Assembly: GCA_035577685.1 (NCBI GenBank)
Contig: DATLVC010000257.1
Coordinates: 1-6,474, forward strand
Source of the DNA: CAIYRG01 sp035577685
GTDB lineage: Bacteria; Pseudomonadota; Alphaproteobacteria; Micropepsales; Micropepsaceae
DNA: 6,474 nucleotides
Direction of reading: 5' to 3'
Shown here: one piece after another, positions 1-5,791 of the stretch
How the letters are laid out: the number at the start of each line of letters is the position of its first letter
Numbering within the stretch: position 1 is the first letter of the stretch
The notes under the pieces: generated by a model
Database searches by the model: none
The model's input: the letters and a program-made list of their open reading frames with translations, nothing else
What the model was told of the DNA's origin: nothing
Made by a program: the position numbers and the translations under genes

Positions 1-429
1 AGCCCCGCGCGACACGAATCGCACGATGATGCGGTTCTGCTGCTGAACAGCACCGACCGTCATTTTGCGCAGGAACGGATACCGGACCCCGCCGGGCGCC
101 TGCATGCGCTCCGCGAGCACAAAGGCATCGTCGGTGCGGAACATGGAAATGTCGCCATGGGTTGCGCCCTCACTCGGAAACACCGCGCGCAAGCCCTGCG
201 CTTCCGATTTGGGATCGATCATCGATTCATCGCAATGGGCGAGGCCTGCGGTCACCTCCGCCTCGTTCGGGGGCCGGTCGGCGGGCGCCGCGGTGCGGGC
301 CCACAGCCCCGTGAGGAAGCCTTCGACCTCCCGGTTCATCGCGGTGAATTTCTGTGCCTGCGCGCCGGCGCCTATGGAGAGCGCGGCTATGCCAATCACG
401 CCGGCAATAAGGAGACCCTGCTTGCGCAC
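1..429 (-). CDS. Exported protein of unknown function, 5' part (GTG start, runs off left edge)
   Basis: I do not recognise this protein. An open frame of 143 codons runs without a stop from a GTG at 427-429 to the first base of the window, so the C-terminus is missing. The GTG is preceded by an AGGGATAGGA-like ribosome-binding site. The only ATG just upstream (449-451) is followed after five codons by a stop, so GTG is the likely start. Residues 1-25 look like a Sec signal peptide: Arg-Lys near the start, a hydrophobic core LLIAGVIGIAALSIG, and an AQA-type cleavage site around residue 25. The mature part starts QKFTAMNREVEGFL and has one cysteine (about residue 66), so the visible part can form no internal disulfide. 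It is probably periplasmic. It diverges from the DUF4169 gene across 84 bases. The gene call is well supported by signal peptide, RBS and codon use; function is unknown. Confidence 0.72.
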   Translation of the reverse strand, partial: MRKQGLLIAGVIGIAALSIGAGAQAQKFTAMNREVEGFLTGLWARTAAPADRPPNEAEVTAGLAHCDESMIDPKSEAQGLRAVFPSEGATHGDISMFRTDDAFVLAERMQAPGGVRYPFLRKMTVGAVQQQNRIIVRFVSRGA

Positions 430-458
430 CGTCCTATCCCTTCGGACCCATGGGATAG
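430..458 (-). promoter_or_regulatory. Leader hairpin and 5-codon reading frame over the ribosome-binding site of the exported-protein gene
   Basis: Perfect 7-base arms CTATCCC (434-440) and GGGATAG (452-458) are separated by 11 bases. In the minus-strand transcript the 3' arm (GGGAUAG) contains the purine-rich ribosome-binding site of the GTG-started gene, so folding would hide it. A minimal frame, ATG at 449-451 with codons for MGPKG and then TAG at 434-436, lies in the loop and 3' arm and ends four bases before the GTG. The arms and the frame are seen directly; a role in translational control is inference. Confidence 0.35.
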
Positions 459-513
459 CAGAACGCGGGCCGGGGCAATATCATTGGCGGTAACCACCGG
501 GGAATTGCAGCCT

Positions 514-708
514 ATGGGCGAAATTGTGAATTTGCGGCGGGCGCGCAAAGCCAAAGCCCGCACCGCAGCAGACGGTACCGCAACCGCGAACCGGGCAAAG
601 CATGGCGCGCCGAAGGCCGCGCGCGACCTCACGAGAGCGCGATCCGAAAAGGCCGCCCAGGAGCTCGATTCCCACCGGCTGGAACGCGATAAGAACCTGA
701 AAGACTGA
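514..708 (+). CDS. DUF4169 family small basic protein
   Basis: A 64-residue protein beginning MGEIVNLRRARK and continuing in an Ala/Arg/Lys/Glu-rich, probably all-helical sequence that ends LERDKNLKD. The MGEIVNLRRARK start and the small size match the DUF4169 family, short proteins of unknown function that are widespread in Alphaproteobacteria. It has 17 Lys+Arg against 9 Asp+Glu, so it is strongly basic; nucleic-acid or ribosome contact is possible but unproven. No signal peptide or membrane segment is present, so it should be cytoplasmic. The frame stays open upstream to an ATG at 157, but that part overlaps the exported-protein gene on the other strand and shows no family likeness. The start at 514 fits the family and has GGGGAA nine bases upstream. 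In other alphaproteobacteria, as I recall, DUF4169 genes often neighbour sspB, fumC or a ribbon-helix-helix gene; none of these is seen here. Confidence 0.82.
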   Translation: MGEIVNLRRARKAKARTAADGTATANRAKHGAPKAARDLTRARSEKAAQELDSHRLERDKNLKD

Positions 709-855
709 GAATTTCCGCGAGACTTTTGCTTTCGCGCACCGCCCGTGGATTTTCATCCCTAACGCCGGTTGCCGCGCGTGTCCCGGCTTTCGTCCGCAGG
801 GCCCTTTGTGTATTGTTCGCGGTTGAATCCGCCACCTATCGGGAAAGAGGGACCT

Positions 856-2511
856 ATGTCCGGGAGAATGATTACGACGCTTTTGTCCGCAGTCGCCGCG
901 GCCGCGCTTTTGAATGTGGCGGGGGCCTCCGCCCAAACCGGCGCTGCGATCACCGGCACGGTCAGTTCCGCGCAGGAAGGCAATATGGAAGGGGTGATCG
1001 TCACCGCCAAGAAAGACGGCGCCCACATCGCCATCAGCGTCGTGTCGGACGACAAGGGCCATTATGCCTTCCCGGCCGACCGCCTCGAACCCGGCCACTA
1101 CAACATCAAGATCCGCGCCATCGGCTATATCCCGAGCACCCGCTTCGCCACCGATGTCGCCGCCGGCAAGACCGCGAGCCTCGATCTGAAGCTCAACAAG
1201 ACGGACAACATCGCCGCCCAGTTGACCAGCGCCGAATGGCTGGCCTCCATGCCGGGCACCGACGACCAGAAGGCGTTCCTGCAGGATTGCACGACCTGCC
1301 ACACGCTGATCCGGCCCCTGTCCAGTGGCTTCACCGCGGAAGATTTCATGCAGGTCATTCCGCGCATGGGCACCTATGCGCCGGGCAGCCAGCCGCAGCG
1401 GCCGCAGAAGCTGCTTCCCGGCCCGCGCGGCAATCGCGGCATTGTCGATGCCACGAAGGTAAAGGCGGCGGCGGAATATCTCGCCAGCGTCAATCTTTCG
1501 ACGAGCGAAACCTACAAATACCCGCTTCAGACCTTCCCCCGCCCGACGGGCCGCGCCACGCATGTGATCTACACGACCTATGACCTCGCGCGCCCCGAGG
1601 CGATGCCCCATGACGTGATCTATTTGAACGGCAAGATCTGGTACACCGATTTCGGCAGCCAGTTCGTCGGCGAAATGGACCCCAAGACGGGCAAGATCGT
1701 CGACCATCCGATTCCGGTCTTGAAGCCCGACGAGCCGAAAGGCGTTCTTGAGCTGAAGCCCGATCAGGACGGCAATCTCTGGGCCTCCATGATGTATCAG
1801 GGCGGCATTGCGCGGATCGACGCCAAGACCGGCGACGTGAAGACCTACAAAGTCCCCGACCAATGGCAGGGTCCGAACACGCAGGAATCCATGGTCTCGC
1901 CGGAACATTGGCACGTCGACGGCTATGTCTGGACGAACAATCAGGAAGACCACTCGATCCTGCGCGTTAATGTGAAGACCGGCGAATGGGAAAACCTGGG
2001 CGTTCTGAAAGACCCGAAGGGCCGCACCATCAACGGCTATGACATTCCGACCGACGAACAGAACAATCTCTATCTGCTCGAATTCGGCGGCACCAAGATC
2101 GGCAAGATCGACGCCAAGACCAAGACGCTGCAGACCTGGGACCCGGACCTGCCGCACGCCCGTCCGCGTCGCGGCCATTTCGACGAGAACGGCACGCTCT
2201 GGTACGCCGAATATGGTTCGAATGCGGTCGGCCGTTTCGATCCGAAGACGCAGACGATCACCGAATGGCAGATGCAGGTGAAGTGGCAGATGCCCTATGA
2301 CGCGCTCGCCACCAAGAAGGGTGACGTCTACACCGGGTCGGTGATGAGCGACCGCGTCGTGCGTCTCGATCCCAAGACCGGACAGCAGATCGTCTATCTC
2401 ATGCCCGCAAGCACCAATATCCGCCGCGTCAATTTCGACGAGGAACATGGCGCGCTTTGGGTCGGCAGCAACCACGGCAATGCCATCGTGAAGATGGAGC
2501 CGCTCGATTAA
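856..2511 (+). CDS. Exported c-type cytochrome / virginiamycin-B-lyase-like beta-propeller fusion protein
   Basis: A 551-residue exported protein. The start at 856 has an AAAGAGGG ribosome-binding site just upstream and begins a clear signal peptide (residues 1-26, core ITTLLSAVAAAALLNVAG, likely cleavage ASA|QT). The frame is open back to 769, but that stretch does not look like a leader. Domains in order: residues 28-115, a carboxypeptidase-regulatory-like beta-sandwich (ITGTV, DDKGHYAF, then a GHYNIKIRAIGY-type strand); residues about 120-240, a small helical region with a haem c motif C145-T-T-C148-H149 and candidate sixth ligands M165 or M171; residues about 245-551, seven repeats of the form xGxLW...(I/V)x(R/K)xDxKTG, starting near 258, 305, 355, 402, 445, 488 and 531, i.e. 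a seven-bladed propeller like Vgb (streptogramin B lyase). It should act in the periplasm, perhaps as an electron-carrying dehydrogenase or a ligand-binding protein. Streptogramin lyase activity is unlikely because the Vgb active-site His positions appear replaced. Substrate unknown. It seems monocistronic, with a terminator hairpin downstream. Confidence 0.88.
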   Translation: MSGRMITTLLSAVAAAALLNVAGASAQTGAAITGTVSSAQEGNMEGVIVTAKKDGAHIAISVVSDDKGHYAFPADRLEPGHYNIKIRAIGYIPSTRFATDVAAGKTASLDLKLNKTDNIAAQLTSAEWLASMPGTDDQKAFLQDCTTCHTLIRPLSSGFTAEDFMQVIPRMGTYAPGSQPQRPQKLLPGPRGNRGIVDATKVKAAAEYLASVNLSTSETYKYPLQTFPRPTGRATHVIYTTYDLARPEAMPHDVIYLNGKIWYTDFGSQFVGEMDPKTGKIVDHPIPVLKPDEPKGVLELKPDQDGNLWASMMYQGGIARIDAKTGDVKTYKVPDQWQGPNTQESMVSPEHWHVDGYVWTNNQEDHSILRVNVKTGEWENLGVLKDPKGRTINGYDIPTDEQNNLYLLEFGGTKIGKIDAKTKTLQTWDPDLPHARPRRGHFDENGTLWYAEYGSNAVGRFDPKTQTITEWQMQVKWQMPYDALATKKGDVYTGSVMSDRVVRLDPKTGQQIVYLMPASTNIRRVNFDEEHGALWVGSNHGNAIVKMEPLD

Positions 2512-2539
2512 AGTCTGCCGTTAAGCGTTATTCTTGCAC

Positions 2540-2579
2540 AAGGGCGGGTGAGCGAAAGCAGCCCGCCCTTCGCTTTTCT
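2540..2579 (+). terminator. Intrinsic terminator hairpin between convergent genes
   Basis: Perfect 9-base arms AAGGGCGGG (2540-2548) and CCCGCCCTT (2562-2570) enclose a 13-base loop, which can itself close as GC-GAAA-GC with a stable GNRA tetraloop. The plus strand then reads CGCTTTTCT, giving a short T tract suited to ending the propeller gene 29 bases after its stop. The hairpin also lies just beyond the flavodoxin stop codon, so it may serve both strands, but on the minus strand the bases after the stem are not T-rich. Confidence 0.72.
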
Positions 2580-3063
2580 AAGCAGCCTCTCTCAGCTTCA
2601 ACCCGTTCAAGAACGAAGCCAATTGAGGCGGCATGTAATTGCTGCTCTTGATTTCGCGTTCGCGCAACAAGAGCGAGATTTCCGGCGTCGCACCGGAAAG
2701 TTCCGTCATTTCTTCAAATGCAGCCGGGCCACACCGATTGCCGCATGTCAGAACAAAAGCAGCCTTTTTGAATTTGTCGCGGTTTTGAGCGAGATAGCTG
2801 CGAATGGGCGGTGAGGCATGGCCCGCCCAGACGGGCGCCATCGTCAGCACGAGATCATAATTATCGGGCGCCGGTCCATTCACTTCAATGGCGGGCAGGC
2901 GGCCTTTCCAACTGTCGGAGCTCCCTCGGATGAACACGAAGAAACCGGGGCGGTAGCGCTGGGCCCGCACTTCCGCGAGGTCGGCGCCGATTTCCTTAGA
3001 CGCACGTTCGGCAAGTTTGCGCGTCGTGCCGGTAAGCGAATAATAGGCGATCAGACAGCGCAT
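2578..3063 (-). CDS. Flavodoxin family protein
   Basis: A 161-residue single-domain flavodoxin, a cytoplasmic FMN-binding electron carrier or small flavin reductase. The N-terminus MRCLIAYYSLTGTTRKLAE gives the first beta strand and the FMN phosphate loop (S9-L-T-G12-T-T14). The loop near residues 75-90 (MAPVWAGHASPPIRSYL) is the usual second flavin-contacting segment, with W79 placed to stack on the isoalloxazine. LTCGNRCG (105-112) follows the next strand. Length is at the short end for flavodoxins. The start at 3063 is chosen because M1 directly precedes the first strand and AAGGGAAG lies upstream. The ATG at 3120 would add 19 unrelated residues and overlaps the FNR-type box. There is no signal peptide. 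The gene diverges from the SNase-like gene and converges on the propeller gene. Probably induced at low oxygen through the box at 3120-3133. The partner redox protein is not visible. Confidence 0.88.
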   Translation of the reverse strand: MRCLIAYYSLTGTTRKLAERASKEIGADLAEVRAQRYRPGFFVFIRGSSDSWKGRLPAIEVNGPAPDNYDLVLTMAPVWAGHASPPIRSYLAQNRDKFKKAAFVLTCGNRCGPAAFEEMTELSGATPEISLLLREREIKSSNYMPPQLASFLNGLKLREAA

Positions 3064-3088
3064 CGTCGGCTTCCCTTTTTTGAGCGCG

Positions 3089-3133
3089 ATAATATTCAGC
3101 TCATTTTCGCTTCCCAACATTGATGCACATCAA
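3089..3133 (-). promoter_or_regulatory. FNR/FixK-type promoter of the flavodoxin gene
   Basis: TTGAT-GCAC-ATCAA at 3120-3133 is a perfect match to the TTGAT-N4-ATCAA consensus shared by FNR, ANR and FixK regulators. Read on the minus strand, an AT-rich -10-like element follows (GAATATTAT, 3097-3089; best hexamer TATTAT at 3094-3089). A start six to eight bases beyond would place the box centre about 41 to 45 bases upstream, the class II position where FNR-type proteins contact polymerase and replace the -35 element. The flavodoxin start codon and its AAGGGAAG ribosome-binding site follow. Box and spacing are seen directly; regulation by a given protein is inferred. Confidence 0.65.
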
Positions 3134-3212
3134 ACACTGCAAGCGTCGTTTCATCACGATTTTTCCTTACGGACCGCGATCGGCGGGAGCGATCTCGCCT
3201 TCATTTCGCACT

Positions 3213-3226
3213 TCTCTCGCGAGAGA
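3213..3226. promoter_or_regulatory. 14-base perfect palindrome, candidate operator for the SNase-like gene
   Basis: TCTCTCGCGAGAGA reads identically on both strands. It lies 65 bases upstream of the SNase-like start codon and about 150 bases from the flavodoxin start, immediately before a weak promoter-like stretch (TTGCCA at 3231-3236, TATAGT at 3250-3255, spacing of 13 bases too short for a standard sigma-70 promoter). With no T tract and no loop it is not a terminator. A dimeric repressor or activator site is the simplest reading. I do not recognise the regulator. Confidence 0.4.
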
Positions 3227-3290
3227 TGCATTGCCACGGATTTATCCTCTATAGTGCCTGTAGGGGGGATTCATATAAACGGGGGCCACC

Positions 3291-4307
3291 ATGGGCATTT
3301 TGCGCGTTACGGGAAGCATCGATCTCGGCACCTTCTGGCCCGCAGGCGACTCCGACGCCGACACGACGAAAATTCTCGTCAATGTCGAGGCAGGTGGTTT
3401 CGCGTTTCAAGCCACCCCGAAAGACCCCTTCGTGCAGACCCACGCCTTCGACGGCGCGAAAGTCAAAGGCAACGGCGCATCGCCGGTGCTCAACACCAAG
3501 GGCCAGGTCACCATACGGCTGCAGGGCATCGATGCGCCCGAGCTGCATTATTATCCCGCGACGCTGACCGGCAAGGGCGTCACCGACGCGCAGCGCGCGG
3601 CCTATAAGGCGATCTATAAGGAATATCGCCAGTACATCGGCGAGACCGCCACCGTGGCTCTAGGCACCAAAATGAAGGCGCTGGGAAACAGCCCCATCGC
3701 CTGCACCGCCGAAACCCAGGTGAATGTTCCCGACGACGTCTTCGATACCTATGGGCGGTTCATCGGCGATATCTACGTCCAGCACGGGTCCAAGCGGATC
3801 AATATCAACAATTGGCTGCTGCAGGAGGGTTGGGCGTTTCCGGCGTTCTACAATTCGATGACAGCCGACGAGATCAAGGAAAAGATCGCCGTCGCCAAAG
3901 CCGGCCGAAAATTGAAAACGCGGCTGTGGAAATATTTCAGCAAGAAACTGGAGCCGTTCGACCCGACGCTGCAATATCGCAAAAAGGGTGCCGCGCCGAA
4001 TGCGGCTGCCGACAAGGGGCCGGTGATCTTTCCGAAACTCTTTCGCCGTCAGACCACATGGTGGGCGCGGAACAAAACCGGTGTCGTGAAGGGGGATTTT
4101 TCGGCCTATTTGTCGGGCACCGCCACAGCCAGCGACCGCTTCCTCTTCACAAAAGATTTCCTCGCCGACCCGGTTTCGGCCCGCCAAAACGGATGGACCG
4201 CCATCCTGTCCGGCCAGGCCATCACCGCCAATCCGGAAGATCTGGTGTTCGTGGAAGATACCTCGAAGCTGTTCGGCCCGGACGGCAAACCGGTCACGAG
4301 CTGGTAG
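3291..4307 (+). CDS. Staphylococcal-nuclease-like (thermonuclease family) protein, cytoplasmic, with extensions
   Basis: A 338-residue protein with an SNase/OB-fold nuclease core. The signature IRLQGIDAPE places R76, D81 and E84 at the spacing of SNase R35, D40 and E43, and DTYGRFIGDIYV places R156 at the R87 position. INNWLLQEGWAFPAFY and the basic helix KAGRKLKTRLWKYF (about 203-216) are the usual end of the domain. GDSDADTTKI (19-28) looks like the first strand with the D21-type metal ligand. About 40 residues (33-72) are inserted before the catalytic strand, and the gap from E84 to R156 is about 28 residues longer than in SNase. Residues 225-338 match nothing I know. There is no signal peptide, unlike most secreted thermonucleases, so the protein is probably cytoplasmic. 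GGGGG just upstream serves as ribosome-binding site for the ATG at 3291. The metal and arginine residues appear intact, so phosphodiesterase activity is plausible. It converges on the CoA-transferase operon with nine bases between stops. Confidence 0.8.
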   Translation: MGILRVTGSIDLGTFWPAGDSDADTTKILVNVEAGGFAFQATPKDPFVQTHAFDGAKVKGNGASPVLNTKGQVTIRLQGIDAPELHYYPATLTGKGVTDAQRAAYKAIYKEYRQYIGETATVALGTKMKALGNSPIACTAETQVNVPDDVFDTYGRFIGDIYVQHGSKRININNWLLQEGWAFPAFYNSMTADEIKEKIAVAKAGRKLKTRLWKYFSKKLEPFDPTLQYRKKGAAPNAAADKGPVIFPKLFRRQTTWWARNKTGVVKGDFSAYLSGTATASDRFLFTKDFLADPVSARQNGWTAILSGQAITANPEDLVFVEDTSKLFGPDGKPVTSW

Positions 4308-4316
4308 CCGAGTGCT

Positions 4317-4982
4317 CTAGGATTTCGCGATCCGGTGCAGTTTCGCCCCGGTGCGGGCCTGTAGCGCATCGAAGCTCAGCCCCGGCGCCATGTCGAGCAC
4401 CACGAACCCCTCCGCCGTCACATCTAACACGGCAAGATTGGTGTAGACGCGCTTGACCACGCTGGCCGCCGTCAGCGGATAGGAACAACGCGTGACAAGG
4501 CGCGGCGCACCCTCTTTGGTCGTGTGCTCCATCAGCACCCAGAGCCGCTTCGACCCGGCCGACAAATCCATCGCACCGCCAACCGCCGGAATGGCGTCGT
4601 TCTCGTTCGTCGCCCAATTGGCGATGTCGCCGTTCTCGGCCACCTCATAGGCGCCGAGCACGCAGAGATCCAAATGCCCGCCGCGGATCATCCCGAAGGA
4701 ATCGGCGTGGTGGAACAGGCTCGCGCCCGGCACCAAAGTGATGTTCTGCTTGGTGGCGTTCACCAGCCAGGTGTCGATTTTGTCCTTGGCCGGCACCGGC
4801 CCCATGCCGAGCACGCCATTTTCCGAATGGAATACGACTTCGCGCCCCGCCGGGATGTAATCGGGAATCAGCGTCGGCAGGCCGAGCCCGAGATTGACGT
4901 ACCAGCCTTCGGGAATGTCCTGCGCCAGACGCGCGGCCATCTGTTGGCGGTTGAGCGGTTTGATGTCCTGTGTTGCGGTCAT
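4317..4982 (-). CDS. scoB: 3-oxoacid CoA-transferase subunit B
   Basis: A 221-residue beta subunit of a class I CoA-transferase, which moves CoA from succinyl-CoA to a 3-oxoacid such as acetoacetate or 3-oxoadipate through an enzyme-glutamyl-CoA thioester. The motif FHSENGVLGMGP holds the catalytic glutamate (E54, in S-E-N-G). The N-terminal YVNLGLGLPTLIPDYI and the NATKQNITLVPGASLFHHADSF and RGGHLDLCVLGAYEV segments are typical of ScoB/PcaJ. Length is normal for the family. The start at 4982 has GAGG six bases upstream and lies 16 bases after the subunit A stop, so the two are co-transcribed and probably translated in a coordinated way. The gene ends nine bases from the SNase-like gene, with no clear terminator in the gap. 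ScoB and PcaJ cannot be told apart from sequence by eye; no pca genes are present here, so an acetoacetate/ketone-body role is slightly favoured. Confidence 0.93.
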   Translation of the reverse strand: MTATQDIKPLNRQQMAARLAQDIPEGWYVNLGLGLPTLIPDYIPAGREVVFHSENGVLGMGPVPAKDKIDTWLVNATKQNITLVPGASLFHHADSFGMIRGGHLDLCVLGAYEVAENGDIANWATNENDAIPAVGGAMDLSAGSKRLWVLMEHTTKEGAPRLVTRCSYPLTAASVVKRVYTNLAVLDVTAEGFVVLDMAPGLSFDALQARTGAKLHRIAKS

Positions 4983-4998
4983 GATGCCTCGGCGTCTC

Positions 4999-5679
4999 TC
5001 AAGCCGGCGGCGGATCGGGGCTGTCGATCTGCACCACCCGGTTCACGAAAATCCCCGGCGTGTGAATCGATTCCGGTTCCAGCTCGCCCAATTCCACCAG
5101 ATGCCGCGTCTGTACCACGGTGAGCGAGGCCGCCATCGCCATCACCGGATTGAAATTCCGGCCCGTGCCGCGATAGGTGAGATTGCCCCAACGGTCCGCG
5201 CGCCAGGCCTGGATCAGCGCAACATCGGCGTGCAACGCCCGCTCCATCACATAAAGCCGCCCGTCGAATTCACGCGTCTCCTTGCCCTCGCCGAGCCGCG
5301 TGCCCACGGAGGTCGGCGTGTAGAAGGCGGGAATGCCGCACGCGGCCGCGCGGATGCGTTCGGCGATGGTCCCTTGCGGAACCAGCTCAAGCTTGATCTT
5401 GCCGGCGCGGTACAATTCCTCGAAGGCCGGCGGCGTCGGGCGTGGGAAACTGCACAGCAGCTTCGAAACCCGCCCGGTGGCGAACAGTTTGGGCAGCGCG
5501 GCCGAGCCGAAACCCGCATTGTTCGACACGATGGTGAGGTCGCGCGCGCCGGTGGCGATCAGCCCCTCCAGCAATTCCTGCGGCTGGCCGACCACGCCGA
5601 AGCCGCCCAGCAGCACGACCGAACCGTCCTTCACCCCGGCCAGGGCGTCAGCGACGTTTGCAACCCGCTTATCGATCAT
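4999..5679 (-). CDS. scoA: 3-oxoacid CoA-transferase subunit A
   Basis: A 226-residue alpha subunit, partner of the downstream subunit B. The CoA-binding motif GGFGVVGQP (25-33, G-G-F-G-x-x-G-x-P) follows strand SVVLLGG. LTIVSNNAGFGSAAL, LVPQGTIAERIRAAACGIPAFYTPTSVGT and ADVALIQAWRADRWGNLTYRGTGRNFNP are typical ScoA/PcaI segments. Length is usual for the family. The ATG at 5679 is the only start codon available in this frame before the divergent helicase gene. It lacks an obvious Shine-Dalgarno sequence; the bases just upstream read AAGCTGTTCAGCCAAAGC. The protein ends in a Pro-rich SPDPPPA tail. It is first in a two-gene operon transcribed leftwards. Together the subunits activate 3-oxoacids for thiolysis to acetyl-CoA, in the cytoplasm. 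PcaI, for 3-oxoadipate, is the alternative. Confidence 0.93.
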   Translation of the reverse strand: MIDKRVANVADALAGVKDGSVVLLGGFGVVGQPQELLEGLIATGARDLTIVSNNAGFGSAALPKLFATGRVSKLLCSFPRPTPPAFEELYRAGKIKLELVPQGTIAERIRAAACGIPAFYTPTSVGTRLGEGKETREFDGRLYVMERALHADVALIQAWRADRWGNLTYRGTGRNFNPVMAMAASLTVVQTRHLVELGELEPESIHTPGIFVNRVVQIDSPDPPPA

Positions 5680-5731
5680 GCTTTGGCTGAACAGCTTGGT
5701 TTCGGCAGCGTTTTGGCGTGCGCAACAGCCT

Positions 5732-5763
5732 GTGACAAGCGCAAACTTCGCGTGACACAGCGC
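5732..5763. repeat. Direct repeat pair in the scoA/helicase divergent region
   Basis: GTGACAAGCGC (5732-5742) and GTGACACAGCGC (5752-5763) are near-identical copies whose starts are 20 bases apart, about two helical turns. The outer bases also make an imperfect inverted repeat, CTGTGACA/TGACACAG with one mismatch. The pair sits in the middle of the 112-base region between divergent start codons (5679 and 5792), where an operator or a pair of -35-like elements (GTGACA) could lie. I could not fix a convincing -10 at proper spacing on either strand. Confidence 0.3.
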
Positions 5764-5791
5764 GCCGGCAAGCTGCTACATTTCTGGAATC

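Noticed and set aside
65..493. 142-codon plus-strand frame at the left edge
   Set aside because: It lies opposite the GTG-started exported-protein gene, which has a signal peptide and a ribosome-binding site; the plus-strand product shows neither.
716..736. CGCGA...TCGCG hairpin after the DUF4169 stop as a terminator
   Set aside because: The stem is only five base pairs and no T tract follows it.
481..2475. 664-codon open frame on the minus strand opposite the cytochrome-propeller gene
   Set aside because: Its codons are in register with those of the plus-strand gene, so it meets a stop only where that gene uses TTA, CTA or TCA, codons it avoids. The product has no recognisable motif, while the plus-strand product has a signal peptide, CxxCH and seven propeller repeats.
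3064..3120. Longer flavodoxin start at ATG 3118-3120
   Set aside because: It adds 19 residues with no family likeness, the added part covers the FNR-type promoter, and the inner ATG directly precedes the first flavodoxin strand and has a good ribosome-binding site.
3231..3255. TTGCCA ... TATAGT as a sigma-70 promoter for the SNase-like gene
   Set aside because: The spacing is only 13 bases, too short for a normal sigma-70 promoter; kept only as a weak hint in the palindrome entry.
3660..4187. 175-codon minus-strand frame opposite the SNase-like gene
   Set aside because: No motif and low-complexity composition; the plus strand carries the intact SNase signature.
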